In this document: positions 1-9,094 of the stretch, piece by piece
Position numbering within the stretch: the stretch's first letter is position 1
Layout of the letters: every line of letters starts with the position of its first letter
From: Chara braunii
Taxonomy: Eukaryota > Streptophyta > Charophyceae > Charales > Characeae
Reading direction: 5' to 3'
DNA: 22,058 bases
Assembly: GCA_003427395.1 (NCBI GenBank)
Contig: BFEA01000747.1
Span: forward strand, 118,466-140,523
Position numbers and translations under genes: made by a program
Notes under the pieces: model-generated
Database searches by the model: none
Seen by the model: the letters and a program-made list of their open reading frames with translations, nothing else
What the model was told of the DNA's origin: nothing

Positions 1-885
1 GCGCCCCCTCTCTCTCACACATACACAAACAAAGGTGATAACAAAAATTGAAGTGTGCCGTCCTGCAACATTCCAGACATCAAGCAGTGTATACTCACTC
101 CACCTTTGTTGCACGGGAAGGCAGCGTGGATAACAATTTGTGGTTGAAAATGAGGGTTGTCGCATGAAAAGCCTTTTATCAAGGCATTCCTCAGATGGTG
201 ATTCTCGTCCAAAATGCTCAAGAAGTTGCCTTCTTCTTATAGCAAATGTAGTAGGTATTTTCTTGAAAGTGAGAAGGACCTAATTGAAATGGAGGATAGA
301 CGGGTATTGTCTAGTTTAGGGTTTGCCAACCGTATGTGGGTTGGTGTGCACTGCTCTCACAACGATCTTTATCCCAAATTGTGCAATGACCATATGATTG
401 AGGTCACCTTTCCGAATGTTCTCCTATTCTTGAAAATAATGCGGTCTTGCTATTTTCTCCTGTTTGATGGATTGGACAGCTATGTGAGGTAGTTGGTTGG
501 CTTGTGGGTCCCTGGAGCAGCTGTGAGGGGCCATGTGAAGGTGCAAAGCGGATAAGAGCCGTCGAGGTGATTCTCTTTTTCTTTTTTCTTCTCTTTCCTT
601 GTTTTTCCTTCAAAAGGGGCGACAACCTTAAAGCACCAGTACATGGGCACCTGGGCCGTGGGCCTGACACCTCAAACTCAGGAGGTGCAAAACGAAAACG
701 CGACCGCCGATCGAGTTTATCAACGGCGAGCCCAGTGTTTGACGTTTCGGCCTCGTTTTCTTGTGGCAATAAGTTTTGGACAGCAAGGCTTGGGCCATGT
801 ACTACCGTAGTGGTTTACAATATCATCATTGAACAGAACGGTCCTGACTCCTAAGATAATTCAGAAGTATTCTATTCTGTTCATC
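1..885. other. unassigned region, no convincing gene
   Basis: No open frame here has recognisable domains. A short minus-strand frame (about 221 down to 15) has a GT donor-like site near its middle, but I recognise no family. Positions 570-612 form a pyrimidine-rich low-complexity run. I see no direct or inverted match to the rest of the window. Confidence 0.4.
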
Positions 886-953
886 TGGTTGCACCTAGAT
901 TTGAACACGGGTCTGTAACTCGACAGTTAACCAACTGAGGTATGCCCATTGGT
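886..953 (-). repeat. tRNA-like A/B-box block (possible SINE head)
   Basis: On the minus strand there is an A-box-like stretch (TACCTCAGTTGGTTAAC, around 925-942) and, at tRNA-like distance, a B-box-like stretch (GTGTTCAAATC, around 898-909). The acceptor ends do not pair and the T-stem is poor, so this is not a functional tRNA. It could be a tRNA-derived SINE head or a decayed tRNA gene. The 3' boundary and any tail are unclear. Confidence 0.3.
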
Positions 954-993
954 GAGGTGATGCTCCACCAAACCACTCCAACCGAAGCTAAAC

Positions 994-1694
994 TGTTATG
1001 AACTTGGTCGTCTGACAATTTGTTTGCCACTCACACACAGAAGAACTCACACACGCCCATACATGCATGAGACAAATGGGAGGAGGAGACAGAGTCCAAC
1101 TGCACACAGACCAGAGATAAGCAGCGGAATAGCAACCATGCACAAAAGGGGAGAATACACTCAGTGTTTCTCTCTCTCTGACACACTCCCAACAACCAAT
1201 CACAATATGACACTGCGAAGATCACAATTGGAATATAACACAGATGATGAGCCAACTCAACTCCATTAACCCAAATTATCATTACAGAGTTCAACCCCGT
1301 GTCTCGCCACCTCAGTACCACACACTCCACTCACTACTCCACTCCCAGAGTCTAGCGCTGCACTGAAACAGCCTCCCAGAGGCCAGCACCAAACACCCAG
1401 ATGTAGATCATGAACAGTGAGGTAGTCCCCAGTGCCGATGAGTCACTCTGACGATGAAGAAGGCAGCTATGGCTGCCTGGCTGCTACCGCAGCAGCTGTA
1501 CCCACATGTACCCAGTGAAGAGCCTCCGATCAGTCCTGCCAGGCGCAGATATCCCCAGGGGATAGATGCGCTGAGACCAGCCCCAACTATGGCTGTCTCA
1601 GGTATGCCGGCTATGGCTGTCCCCCTCCGCTGAAGTCTCAGGTGCCGCTGTAGACATTCAGCGCTGCACAACTTGGTTGGCCCCCAACGCTGCA
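994..1694 (-). repeat. LTR-like copy, inverted (701 bp)
   Basis: The reverse complement of this stretch begins TGCAGCG and ends ATAACA, giving TG...CA ends. It matches 8394-9094 over its full length with about 20 visible substitutions and no net length change. The match stops just outside both ends: the 3' flanks differ completely, and the 5' flanks share only CGCG. Five-base flanks (TAAAC and CGCGG on the plus strand) do not form a target-site duplication. It may be a solo or 3' LTR of an inverted relative of the main element. It carries a non-selected open frame of about 95 codons that also appears in the other copy. Confidence 0.75.
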
Positions 1695-1695
1695 C

Positions 1696-1849
1696 GCGGT
1701 TAGGGTTAGAATACAACCATTGGAGTCAGTAATCAGACTGACTATTAGTCCAGTAAAACCATTCACTAACGATTTCCTTTGCCTGACACTGAACTTTCAC
1801 TGAACTTGCAACAAACACTGTCAGTGCATTCCAGGGGTCACTAACATTC
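1696..1849 (-). repeat. 154-bp inverted-repeat arm (left)
   Basis: It is the reverse complement of 2473-2626 with about 7 mismatches (roughly 95% identity). Its outer edge lies one base from the end of the LTR-like copy at 994-1694. It contains the short telomere-like string CTAACCCTAACC on the minus strand. Confidence 0.85.
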
Positions 1850-2472
1850 CATAGCCTGAGCTTCATCATCCGCTGAATCAAACACTTCAAGTGAGTGTGT
1901 TCCGTATACATCCCTGGGTAGCGATTAGTTTAGGATCAATTTTGAAATTGTCAGACTGCAAGACAGCCATATCCATCTTCTTCCTCCCTACCCTGACTCA
2001 TATCTCACCATTCATTGACCTGTTCTGACTCAAAATTGTTTTGGGACTGTATGACAGTATTGCGCTGCACCCTGTATGTTTATTCAGTGAATTCTTTACA
2101 GAAAAAAATAGGATACTGTGGATTTGAGTTTTGCGCTGAGTCTATTAATAGTCTGTGCTATCTAGGGTCAGTCACAACTCAAAATCTGTCCGTCAGAATT
2201 CAAGTTTGTCAGTCTGGGTTGAATCGCAATTCAGTGTGTGTCATCTGTGCTGAAGCGCTGGCCCATAATTAGTGAATTTGAGTCATTACAGTGAAATACT
2301 GAAAATCGCAAAATCTGTGAGTATTTCTGTTGATGTCAACAGTGGCGAAATTTGAGTTTAGGGCTGTCAGGGTGTAGAGTACTGCATCGCTACTACTTGT
2401 TGTTAAGTTTCAGTCGGTTCTTGCCTCTATCTTTCACTACCTCTAATCTTCTTTGTTTCCTGATGGGCTCTA
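1850..2472. other. AT-rich spacer between inverted arms, no gene
   Basis: The stretch separates the two 154-bp arms. It has many short repeated words such as ACTCAAA and CAGTGAAT but no long open frame with known domains. It may be element leader or remains of an older LTR; it has no match in the 3' part of the element. Confidence 0.4.
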
Positions 2473-2626
2473 GAATGTTAGTGACCCCTGGAATGCACTG
2501 ACAATGTCTGTTGCAACTTCAGTGAAAGTTCAGTGTCAGGCAAAGGAAATCGTTAGTGAATGGTTTTACTGGACTAATTGTCAATCTGATTACTGACTCC
2601 AGTGGTTGTATTCTAACCCTAACCGC
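2473..2626 (+). repeat. 154-bp inverted-repeat arm (right), in gag leader
   Basis: It pairs with 1696-1849 across a spacer of about 620 bp, so a single strand could fold into a long stem. It lies 126 bp upstream of the gag ATG, in the expected leader region, and ends in CTAACCCTAACCGC. Confidence 0.85.
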
Positions 2627-2664
2627 TTGTGCCCATTAACCCACCTTACCCTGTGAACTGACAG

Positions 2665-2707
2665 TGCAACGATTTCTGAGTGTCTGAGGGAATTGAAAAT
2701 CGTTGCA
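2665..2707 (+). promoter_or_regulatory. leader stem-loop upstream of gag
   Basis: TGCAACGATTT (2665-2675) is perfectly complementary to AAATCGTTGCA (2697-2707), leaving a 21-nt loop. It sits 46 bases before the gag start codon. Leader hairpins at this place in retroelements often serve RNA packaging or dimerisation; that role is inference here. Confidence 0.5.
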
Positions 2708-2752
2708 TCCCAGGCTGTCTAATTTTGTTGTTTTATTGTTTTGAAAGGGAAG

Positions 2753-4378
2753 ATGTCTGACGCAGCTGACTCAGGTGCGGGAAAGGTAGAGGTAGTAGTC
2801 AAGGAGGAAGAGAAACCTTCCCCCTCTACTCCTCCCCCTCTCCCTCTCACCCCTGCTCAGCGGCGCAAGAGGGAAATTCAGGAAAAACTGCGAGAGCAAC
2901 AGGCGCTGCTCGCAGAGGCAGAGAGACAGGAGGCGGCTGAGTTGGAAGCTGCAACAGACGCCTCTAGAAAAGAGTTTCTGCTGCAGCAAGCTGAGAAGAC
3001 CATGGCTGACGAGAGGGTGGCCCAGTGTACAAAGTACTTGGCTGAGCTCGTGATTCTGCAGAACAAAATCACAGCCAGCCACTTCACTAATTGGGATGAG
3101 CGGATCCAGCGGTTGGAAACCAGGGTAAGCGACCTGGGAACTCAGCAGTCTAAGATCCTGGATGCTATCCAGAATCTGACAGCTCAATTAACAGCAGCCA
3201 ACCTGATCACTCCTTTGGTCCCTGTGGTCCCCTCTCCAAAACCCAAAAAAACTTCTCAACCTTCTTCACCTCCCGGATCTCCTCAAAGTTCCCACAAGTC
3301 ATCTCCCTCTGTCTCCTCCCAGGCTAAAGCCAAATCTCCTCCCACTTTCGCTGCTGTAGTTGCGGGGGATCAGCGAGGACCCAAGATCCCTGCACCCAAC
3401 AAATTTAAGGGCGATGACCCTAAGATTGATGTTGGGGACTGGGCAGCAGGAACCCGGGCCTACTTGAAGGGGTTCCAGTGCCCAGAACAGCAGAGAGTGG
3501 CCACCGTTGTGGGGCTGCTGGAGGGCCCAGCCCAAAAATGGGCTACATCTACAGCCAGCGCCCAGTCACAAACATTGGAGGACTGGGCCCTAGCCCTGGG
3601 AGTGGATAAACTTCTACAGGTCCTGGAGGACAGGTTTGCAGACAAGGAACGCGCGCGTAAGGCTGCTGACAAGATCGTACGCCTTGGACAACAACGTTAC
3701 AGCGGCAGTCTGCAGGCCCTCTTCGCTGAATATGAGCAGCTCACCTCCACCCCTGGATTAGTTATGTCTGCTGATGATCTGCTAACTAACTTTTGCAGGG
3801 CTGCGCCTGAGAAGTTCTCAGTTGCATTGTACAGCGCAGGGCATAAAGATTGGAGGTCATTCGGCCGCGCAGCACTGGACATGGAGGCCAAACTTCATGT
3901 CCAGGCACCTTCCAGTGACAGGAAGAAAGGCGCTTTCCCTCGCGGTGGTAGAAGGGGAAAAGCGGCCTTTGCCCACGCAGGATCTGCGTCATCATCTAAT
4001 GCAGGATCCCAGCCTGGTACACCGCCAGGTGGGACTGCAGCAGCTGCTGTCACAGATGTTGCAGCGGCCATGCAGCAGCTGCAGGCTGCGCTGGGGGCCT
4101 TCCAGAAGGCCGGGTCTTCCTCCAGCACAGCCTCCAGCAGCAAGGGGAAGAGCCAGGGACGTCGCTCTTCAACCACTGCCCGGCGCCCTAACTTGCCACG
4201 TGACGTTCGTTTCCCAACAGACCCTCTCAACCCCAACACTCTCCCATGGCATGATCTGAAGATCCAGGAGGGAGTGTGGAGGAAGAGGAAGGAGAGAGGA
4301 GTCTGCTTGAGGTGTGAGGGGCAGCACTTCCTGAAGGACTGTCCCTACATGCCTAAACCAGCTCAGTCAAAAAACTGA
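2753..4378 (+). CDS. gag: Gag polyprotein, Ty3/gypsy chromovirus
   Basis: This is the structural protein that forms the retrotransposon particle and binds element RNA. The ATG at 2753 is chosen because upstream in-frame codons have no ATG and the next residues (MSDAADSG) open the protein; the length is 541 aa. In order it has an acidic, proline-rich start; a charged coiled coil (about residues 32-95, with runs such as RRKREIQEKLREQQ); a Ser/Pro/Lys linker (about 155-195); a capsid-like retrotransposon gag domain (about 215-385, with KFKGDDPKIDVGDW and WATSTASAQ); a basic, Gly/Ala-rich stretch; and a C-terminal zinc knuckle, CLRCEGQHFLKDC. The knuckle spacing is C-x2-C-x3-H-x4-C, one residue shorter than the commonest form. 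No stop or frameshift is visible. The last sense codons overlap an AAAAAAC slippery site leading into pol. Confidence 0.9.
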   Translation: MSDAADSGAGKVEVVVKEEEKPSPSTPPPLPLTPAQRRKREIQEKLREQQALLAEAERQEAAELEAATDASRKEFLLQQAEKTMADERVAQCTKYLAELVILQNKITASHFTNWDERIQRLETRVSDLGTQQSKILDAIQNLTAQLTAANLITPLVPVVPSPKPKKTSQPSSPPGSPQSSHKSSPSVSSQAKAKSPPTFAAVVAGDQRGPKIPAPNKFKGDDPKIDVGDWAAGTRAYLKGFQCPEQQRVATVVGLLEGPAQKWATSTASAQSQTLEDWALALGVDKLLQVLEDRFADKERARKAADKIVRLGQQRYSGSLQALFAEYEQLTSTPGLVMSADDLLTNFCRAAPEKFSVALYSAGHKDWRSFGRAALDMEAKLHVQAPSSDRKKGAFPRGGRRGKAAFAHAGSASSSNAGSQPGTPPGGTAAAAVTDVAAAMQQLQAALGAFQKAGSSSSTASSSKGKSQGRRSSTTARRPNLPRDVRFPTDPLNPNTLPWHDLKIQEGVWRKRKERGVCLRCEGQHFLKDCPYMPKPAQSKN

Positions 4379-4423
4379 AGCTGAACCTGGAGACTGCAGT
4401 TCCCTCCAGTGCTGCACCTGCAG
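4369..4423 (+). promoter_or_regulatory. -1 ribosomal frameshift site, AAAAAAC plus possible pseudoknot
   Basis: The heptamer A AAA AAC (4369-4375) is phased in the gag frame as TCA AAA AAC, immediately before the gag stop TGA (4376-4378). The pol frame is exactly -1 relative to gag and is open from the heptamer to the TAG at 4507. Eleven bases downstream, CTGGAG (4387-4392) can pair with CTCCAG (4404-4409). CTGCAG in its loop (4394-4399) can pair with CTGCAG (4418-4423), giving an H-type pseudoknot order. A competing 11-bp stem joins 4373-4383 with 4424-4434. Slippery site and phase are seen; use as a gag-pol frameshift is inferred from known retroelements. Confidence 0.7.
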
Positions 4424-5826
4424 CAGCTTCAGTTGAGACTTGTGTCCTTCCCAGTATGGGGACTGCGCGGGCAGCATCCTTCACTTATGAGGATCCTGAC
4501 CTGGATTAGGAACCGGACCAGTCTGTGCGTCAATCACTTGCTGCTTTTCTCTTTCATCTGAAGGAGCAAAATAAGAACAAGTCTGATCTCATACTCCTTC
4601 GGCCCCTGATCAATCACAGCAGAATCAAAGGGTTGCTGGACTGTGGATCCACCCGAAATTTCATGTCTCCCAGTGCAGTCAAAAAACTGCATCTGGGCAT
4701 CAAAGTGGTGCAACTGCAGCAACCGCTGCAGGTCAGGATAGGTGACTCCACTGTACTGACTATCAAGGAGAAGGTAAGGGGCATCCCTGTGACCTTCGAC
4801 AGTGATGCAGAAGTCAGACACAGTCTGAGCTTCTACATATTCCCTGATCTACCCTTTGANCTGGTTTTCTCCATGCAGTGGCTGAAAGCAGTCAACCCAA
4901 GGATCGACTGGCAGATCCCCAAGGTTGAGCAGCCAAACAGCAAGGGGGTGTATCAACCATGTATGATTGCAGCAGCTGACCGCCACCCTAAGACCTCCTG
5001 CTTCTGCCTGAGAGCGAGAGAGTTCTATTTTCTCTCACGCCAATACGATCATGAGCGTCTGTTTATAGCTCTGATCAAGCAAACAGACGCCCCCATCACT
5101 TCCTGTCCTCCTGAGATACAGCAGGTAGTCGACCAGTATGCTGATCTGATGCAGGAGCCCTTTGGATTACCCAACCGGCCAACCAAGCATCACATTGAGC
5201 TGCTGCCAGGAGCGGTCCCTCCCAAGGGCCGCATCTACAGGATGTCCCCTGCTGAGCTTGAGGAGCTCAGACGACAGCTTGAGACCCTGACCAGCAAGGG
5301 CTGGATCAGGCCCAACACTTCTGAATTCGGTGCCCCAGTCCTCTTTGTTCCAAAGGGGAGTGGCGAGTTCAGAATGTGCATCGACTACNGGGGTCTCAAC
5401 AAGATCACTAGGAAGAGTACAAAGCCACTTCCTAGGATCGATGACCTTCTGGATATGGTCCAAGGATGCACCATTTTCAGCAAAGTCGACCTCAAGTCTG
5501 GCTATCACCAGATTGAGATGCCAGAGGAGGATGTCCACAAGACAGCCTTCAAAACCAGATATGGTACTTATGAGTATCTGGTTATGCCATTTGGACTTTG
5601 CAATGCACCTGGCACATTCCAAACAGAGATGCACCGCATCTTCAGGCCGTACCTGGATAAGTTTATGGTTGTCTACCTGGATGATATCCTGGTATTCGGC
5701 AAAACTACCAGGGAACATGCGGAGCACCTGGCTCTGGTTCTTCAGTTGTTACGTGACAGCCAGTACAAGATTAACAGGGAGAAGTCCTCCTTTGGAGTTC
5801 CCTCTGTCATCTACCTGGTCACGTAA
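4375..5826 (+). pseudogene. pol: pol part 1: aspartic protease and reverse transcriptase (broken)
   Basis: The frame continues from the gag overlap. An in-frame TAG at 4507-4509 interrupts a linker, after which an open frame runs to 5826. A protease active-site motif, LLDCGST, lies near 4636-4656, with DCG in place of the usual D-S/T-G. The retained downstream part is IPVTFDSD...VFSMQWL. The reverse transcriptase follows: PKGRIYRMSPAELEEL, GAPVLFVPKG, the FSKVDLKSGYHQI motif, MPFGLCNAPGTFQ and the catalytic YLDD of VVYLDDILVF (about 5668-5697). The frame then ends at a premature TAA (5824-5826), where a single-base change in length shifts reading; the homologous thumb region continues in another frame. 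Two N bases fall in this part. The catalytic residues of RT remain, but the product would be truncated. Confidence 0.9.
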
Positions 5827-6842
5827 TCTCTGGAGATGGTCTGGCCCCTGAAGCAGCCAAGATTGCTGCTATTCAGGATTGGCCACAGCCCCAGACAGTG
5901 AGAGATGTCCGGTCTTTCTTNGGTCTGGCCTCNTACTACAGAAAGTTCGTCANGAACTTTTCTGCAGTGGCTGCACCCCTGACTAACCTCACAAAGAAAG
6001 ACACTCCCTTTCTTTGGTCTCTTCACTGCCAGATGGCCTTTGCACGACTCAAACAGGCCTTGACTCGTGCACCTGTTTTGAAGTTACCTGACCCCACTTT
6101 GCCATTTGTCCTGACCATTGATGCCAGTCAGTATGGCATTGGGGCAGTACTTCAGCAGGATGATGGGAATGGTCTGAGACCTGTTGAATTCATGAGTAAG
6201 AAGATCAAGACTCAGAAGCTTCAGGACTCTACCTACGAGAAAGAGCTATATGCTCTTGTCAATGCCCTGAAACATTGGAAACACTTTCTCCTGGGCAGGC
6301 ACTTCAAGATCATCTCTGATCATTCCACTTTGCAGTGGTTGAAGTCCCAGGGAGAGTTGAATGACAAATTGGCACGCTATATTCAGTTCATCGATCTGTT
6401 TGACTTTGAATTGAAGCACAAGAAGGGCTGTTACAACAAAGTAGCAGACGCCCTCTCTCGTAGGCCTGATTCTTTTGCGCTGATCTCCTCTACTCACTCC
6501 TTTGGAGAGGAGGTCCGTCAGACCATTACTCGCCTACTGCCTCAGGATCCGACTTATGGACCCATCATCAGGAATCTACAAGCAGATCCCAATTCTGAAC
6601 CTGGCTATGCTATGAGTTCAGATCTGTTGTACACCTACAGCAGAGGAGAGGAGCACTTATGTATTCCTGAGGATCAGCAGCTGAGGACACTGCTGATGTC
6701 AGAGTGCCACGATGCGCGTGGACACTTCGGGTTCTTAAAGTCGTATGCAGCCCTGTCGCAACGCTTCTTCTGGAAGGAGATGCGGAGTGATATGCTGCGT
6801 TATGTGGAAACCTGTGAGCTATGTCAGAGGAACAAGGTTTAG
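5827..6842 (+). pseudogene. pol: pol part 2: RT thumb, RNase H, integrase HHCC (broken)
   Basis: After the frameshift near 5817, the same polyprotein continues in a new frame, clearly open from 5827. It shows the RT thumb (IAAIQDWPQPQTVRDV and GLA.YYRKFV). The RNase H domain follows, with its acidic residues in TIDAS, YEKEL, SDHSTL and VADALSRR, so the D-E-D-D set is present. The integrase zinc-binding region is CHDARGHFGF...CELCQRNKV, giving the H-H-C-C pattern. An in-frame TAG at 6840-6842 then cuts the protein just before the integrase core. Three N bases lie between 5920 and 5955. The reading frame downstream of the stop is the same, so this is a nonsense change, not a shift. Confidence 0.9.
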
Positions 6843-7991
6843 CGTAAACCTCCTCTGGGACTGCTCAAGCCCTTGCCCATACCTGATGGTCCTGCACAGT
6901 CTGTCTCTATTGATTTCACAGACTTAGGCAAGACCACCCCTCGCGGCATGCATCAGGTCATGGTCTGCGTTGACAGGTTTTCCAAATACGCAGAGTTCAT
7001 CCCCTTACCAGAGGTGGCGAGGGTCCCGGCTGTGAGAGCAGCCTTTTCTGAGAGGTGGATCACGCACCATGGACCGCCCACTTCTATTGTCAGCGATCNA
7101 GATCCCCGATTCTGCAGCGATGAGTGGCAGTCCTATTGCAAGGACTACCTGCACTCACGTCTGGACATGACTTCTGGTCGTCATCCTGAAGCCAATGGAT
7201 TGGCTGAAGTGATGAACCAAGTCCTATTCCAGCTGCTGCGGCCTGTCATCTCGCCAGATCAACAGGACTGGGATCTCCACTTAGCGAGGGCACAGCTCAT
7301 GTATAACATGTCTGTCCACTCCTCGACAGGGTTCAGTCCCTACCGATTACATTGGGGACGTGAACCACAACAACCTCTCGATGATATCATCGATAAGGCT
7401 AAGCCTGATCTGACAGAGTTCGCCAGACGCTATCGTCTGGATGTGGAAAGAGCCCGCACGAACTTGTTCAAAGCCCAAAAGGCTATGATTGAACAAGCTA
7501 ATCGCCACAGGCGGCCTTCCCCCATCCGCACTGGTATTCATGTCTGGGTGGCCAGCTCTGAGCTGTCGAGGGAGGAGGACATCTCCTCCAAGCTGTTGCC
7601 ACGTTACCTGGGTCTATGGCAGGTCCTAGATACAGTGGGCGCTGATTCCTTCGGTCCGTCGTATGTCATCGACGTCCCGCTGCATCTACGTACCTACCCG
7701 GTCTTCCATGCATCCAAGCTGCTGCCTTTCACTCCAGCTGATGCCTTCCCCGACCGGCCCCCTCAGTTCGGTCCACCAATCCCTGGTAAGGGATACGACA
7801 TTGACCGAATTGAGGATGAGTGGGGCACAGGCCCCGATCGACAGTATCTTGTCAGGTTCGCGTTCCAGCCACCTTCAGAGAGCCGATGGTTCTACAGGAA
7901 GGACCTGGTCAAGACAGCAAAGTCTATTGTTCGGCGCTATGAAGCGGCCCAGAAGGGTAACCTTCGCCGTTCATCCCGCCTACACCCCTAG
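6843..7991 (+). pseudogene. pol: pol part 3: integrase core, GPY/F-like module, chromodomain
   Basis: This is the C-terminal end of the polyprotein, in the same frame as part 2 after its TAG. The integrase DDE triad is visible: D in SIDFTDL, D in VSDxDPRF and E in HPEANGLAEVMNQ. A GPY/F-like module follows (LLPRYLGLWQVLD), with GLW where GPF or GPY is usual, then a VFHASKLLPF stretch. The C-terminus is a chromodomain-like segment (YDIDRIEDEW, RQYLVRF, SRWFYRKDLV, about 7795-7910). That places the element among chromoviruses, whose chromodomain is known to steer integration to particular chromatin. It ends at TAG 7989-7991. One N falls in the codon between the S-D and D-P residues of the second catalytic motif. 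Confidence 0.9.
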
Positions 7992-8393
7992 CTCGGAGGT
8001 CCTCGCTCCCGGGAGGGTAAGCCTGCAATGACTTGCTGATTTCTGCTGCCGAGATTCACTGTGAGGCTGTACACTAACCGTAGGGTTAGTTTTGTAATTT
8101 TGTTTGGCTGAGGGCTAACCGAGAGACCTGCCTGTGAGGACTAACCCGAATTTCTATAGCTACCCTAACTGCCTACAGCAGGCCCGGGCTACCCCAAGGA
8201 CAGACAGGCCCTCAGTGGCCTATTCTGCTAGACGGTCCTATAGCCTATAGCCGGGTCCAGCAGAGGCCGAGAGGCCGAAACAGCAACGGTACCGGTCAGT
8301 CAGTCAGTCTGGTCTAGGTCTAGGTTAGACTAGCGATTCTATAGGTAGGGGGAGGACACCGATTGGGGACTTTTGGCTTTTCTTTTTTTCGCG
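7992..8393 (+). other. 3' untranslated region of the chromovirus
   Basis: This region lies between the pol stop and the LTR-like copy. I see short repeated words (CTAACC, GGCCGAGAGGCC, GGTCAGTCAGTCAGTC) and no domain-bearing frame. The bases just before the LTR are pyrimidine-rich (CTTTTCTTTTTTTC, 8377-8390), not the purine-rich tract expected to prime plus-strand synthesis in front of a 3' LTR. Confidence 0.5.
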
Positions 8394-9094
8394 TGCAGCG
8401 TTGGGGGCCAACCAAGTTGTGCAGCGCTGAAGGTCTACGGCGGCACCTGAGACTTCAGCGGAGGGAGACAGCCATAGCCGGCCTACCTGAGACAGCCATA
8501 GCTGGGGCTGGTCTCAGCGCATCTATCCCCNGGGGATATCTGCGCCTGGCAGGACTAATCGGAGGCTCTTCACTGGGTACATGTGGGTACNGCTGCTGCG
8601 GTAGCAGCCAGGCAGCCCTAGCTGCCTTCTTCATCGTCAGAGTGACTCATCGGCACTGGGGACTACCTCGCTGTTCATGATCTACATCTGGGTGTTTGGC
8701 GCTGGCCTCTGGGAGGCTGTTTCAGTGCAGCGCTAGACTCTGGGAGTGGAGTAGTGAGTGGAGTGTGTGGTACTGAGGTGGCGAGACACGGGGTTGAACT
8801 CTGTAACGATAATTTGGGTTAATGGAGTTGAGTTGGCTCATCATCTGTGTTATATTCCAATTGTGATCTTCGCAGTGTCATATTGTGATTGGTTGTTGGG
8901 AGTGTGTCAGAGAGAGTGAAACACTGAGTGTATTCTACCCTTCTCTGCATGGTTGCTATTCCGCTGCTTATCTCTGGTCTGTGTGCAGTTGGACTCTGTC
9001 TCCTCCTCCGCTTTGTCTCATGCATGTATGGGCGTGTGTGAGTTCTTCTGTGTGTGAGTGGCAAACAAATTGTCAGACAACCAAGTTCATAACA
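8394..9094 (+). repeat. LTR-like copy, plus orientation (701 bp)
   Basis: It starts TGCAGCG and ends ATAACA and is the same length as the inverted copy at 994-1694. It is the natural candidate for the 3' LTR of the gag-pol unit, 402 bp after the pol stop. Flanks are TCGCG and AAATT, so there is no target-site duplication. Two N bases lie at 8531 and 8591. Confidence 0.75.

Larger units (their letters stand above)
994..9094 (+). mobile_element. Ty3/gypsy chromovirus locus bracketed by inverted LTR-like copies
   Basis: The core reads gag, protease, RT, RNase H, integrase and chromodomain in that order on the plus strand (2753-7991), the order of chromoviral Ty3/gypsy elements. It is enclosed by two 701-bp sequences with TG...CA termini, 994-1694 on the minus strand and 8394-9094 on the plus strand. 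Normal LTRs are direct repeats; these are inverted, so at least one is rearranged, nested, or misassembled. I found no direct-repeat LTR pair, no convincing tRNA primer site and no target-site duplication around either copy. The element is probably recent, because the two copies differ at only about 20 of 701 positions by eye. It is no longer autonomous, because pol has two stops and a frameshift. Confidence 0.8.

Noticed and set aside
1698-1712. Telomere-like CCCTAA repeats near 1700 and 2615
   Set aside because: Only about two tandem units, inside a transposon-associated repeat; not a telomere.
1408-1716. Open frame of about 100 codons on the minus strand, also present at 8363-8680 on the plus strand
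   Set aside because: Both lie inside the LTR-like copies. Most differences between the two change the amino acid, so there is no sign of selection for protein.
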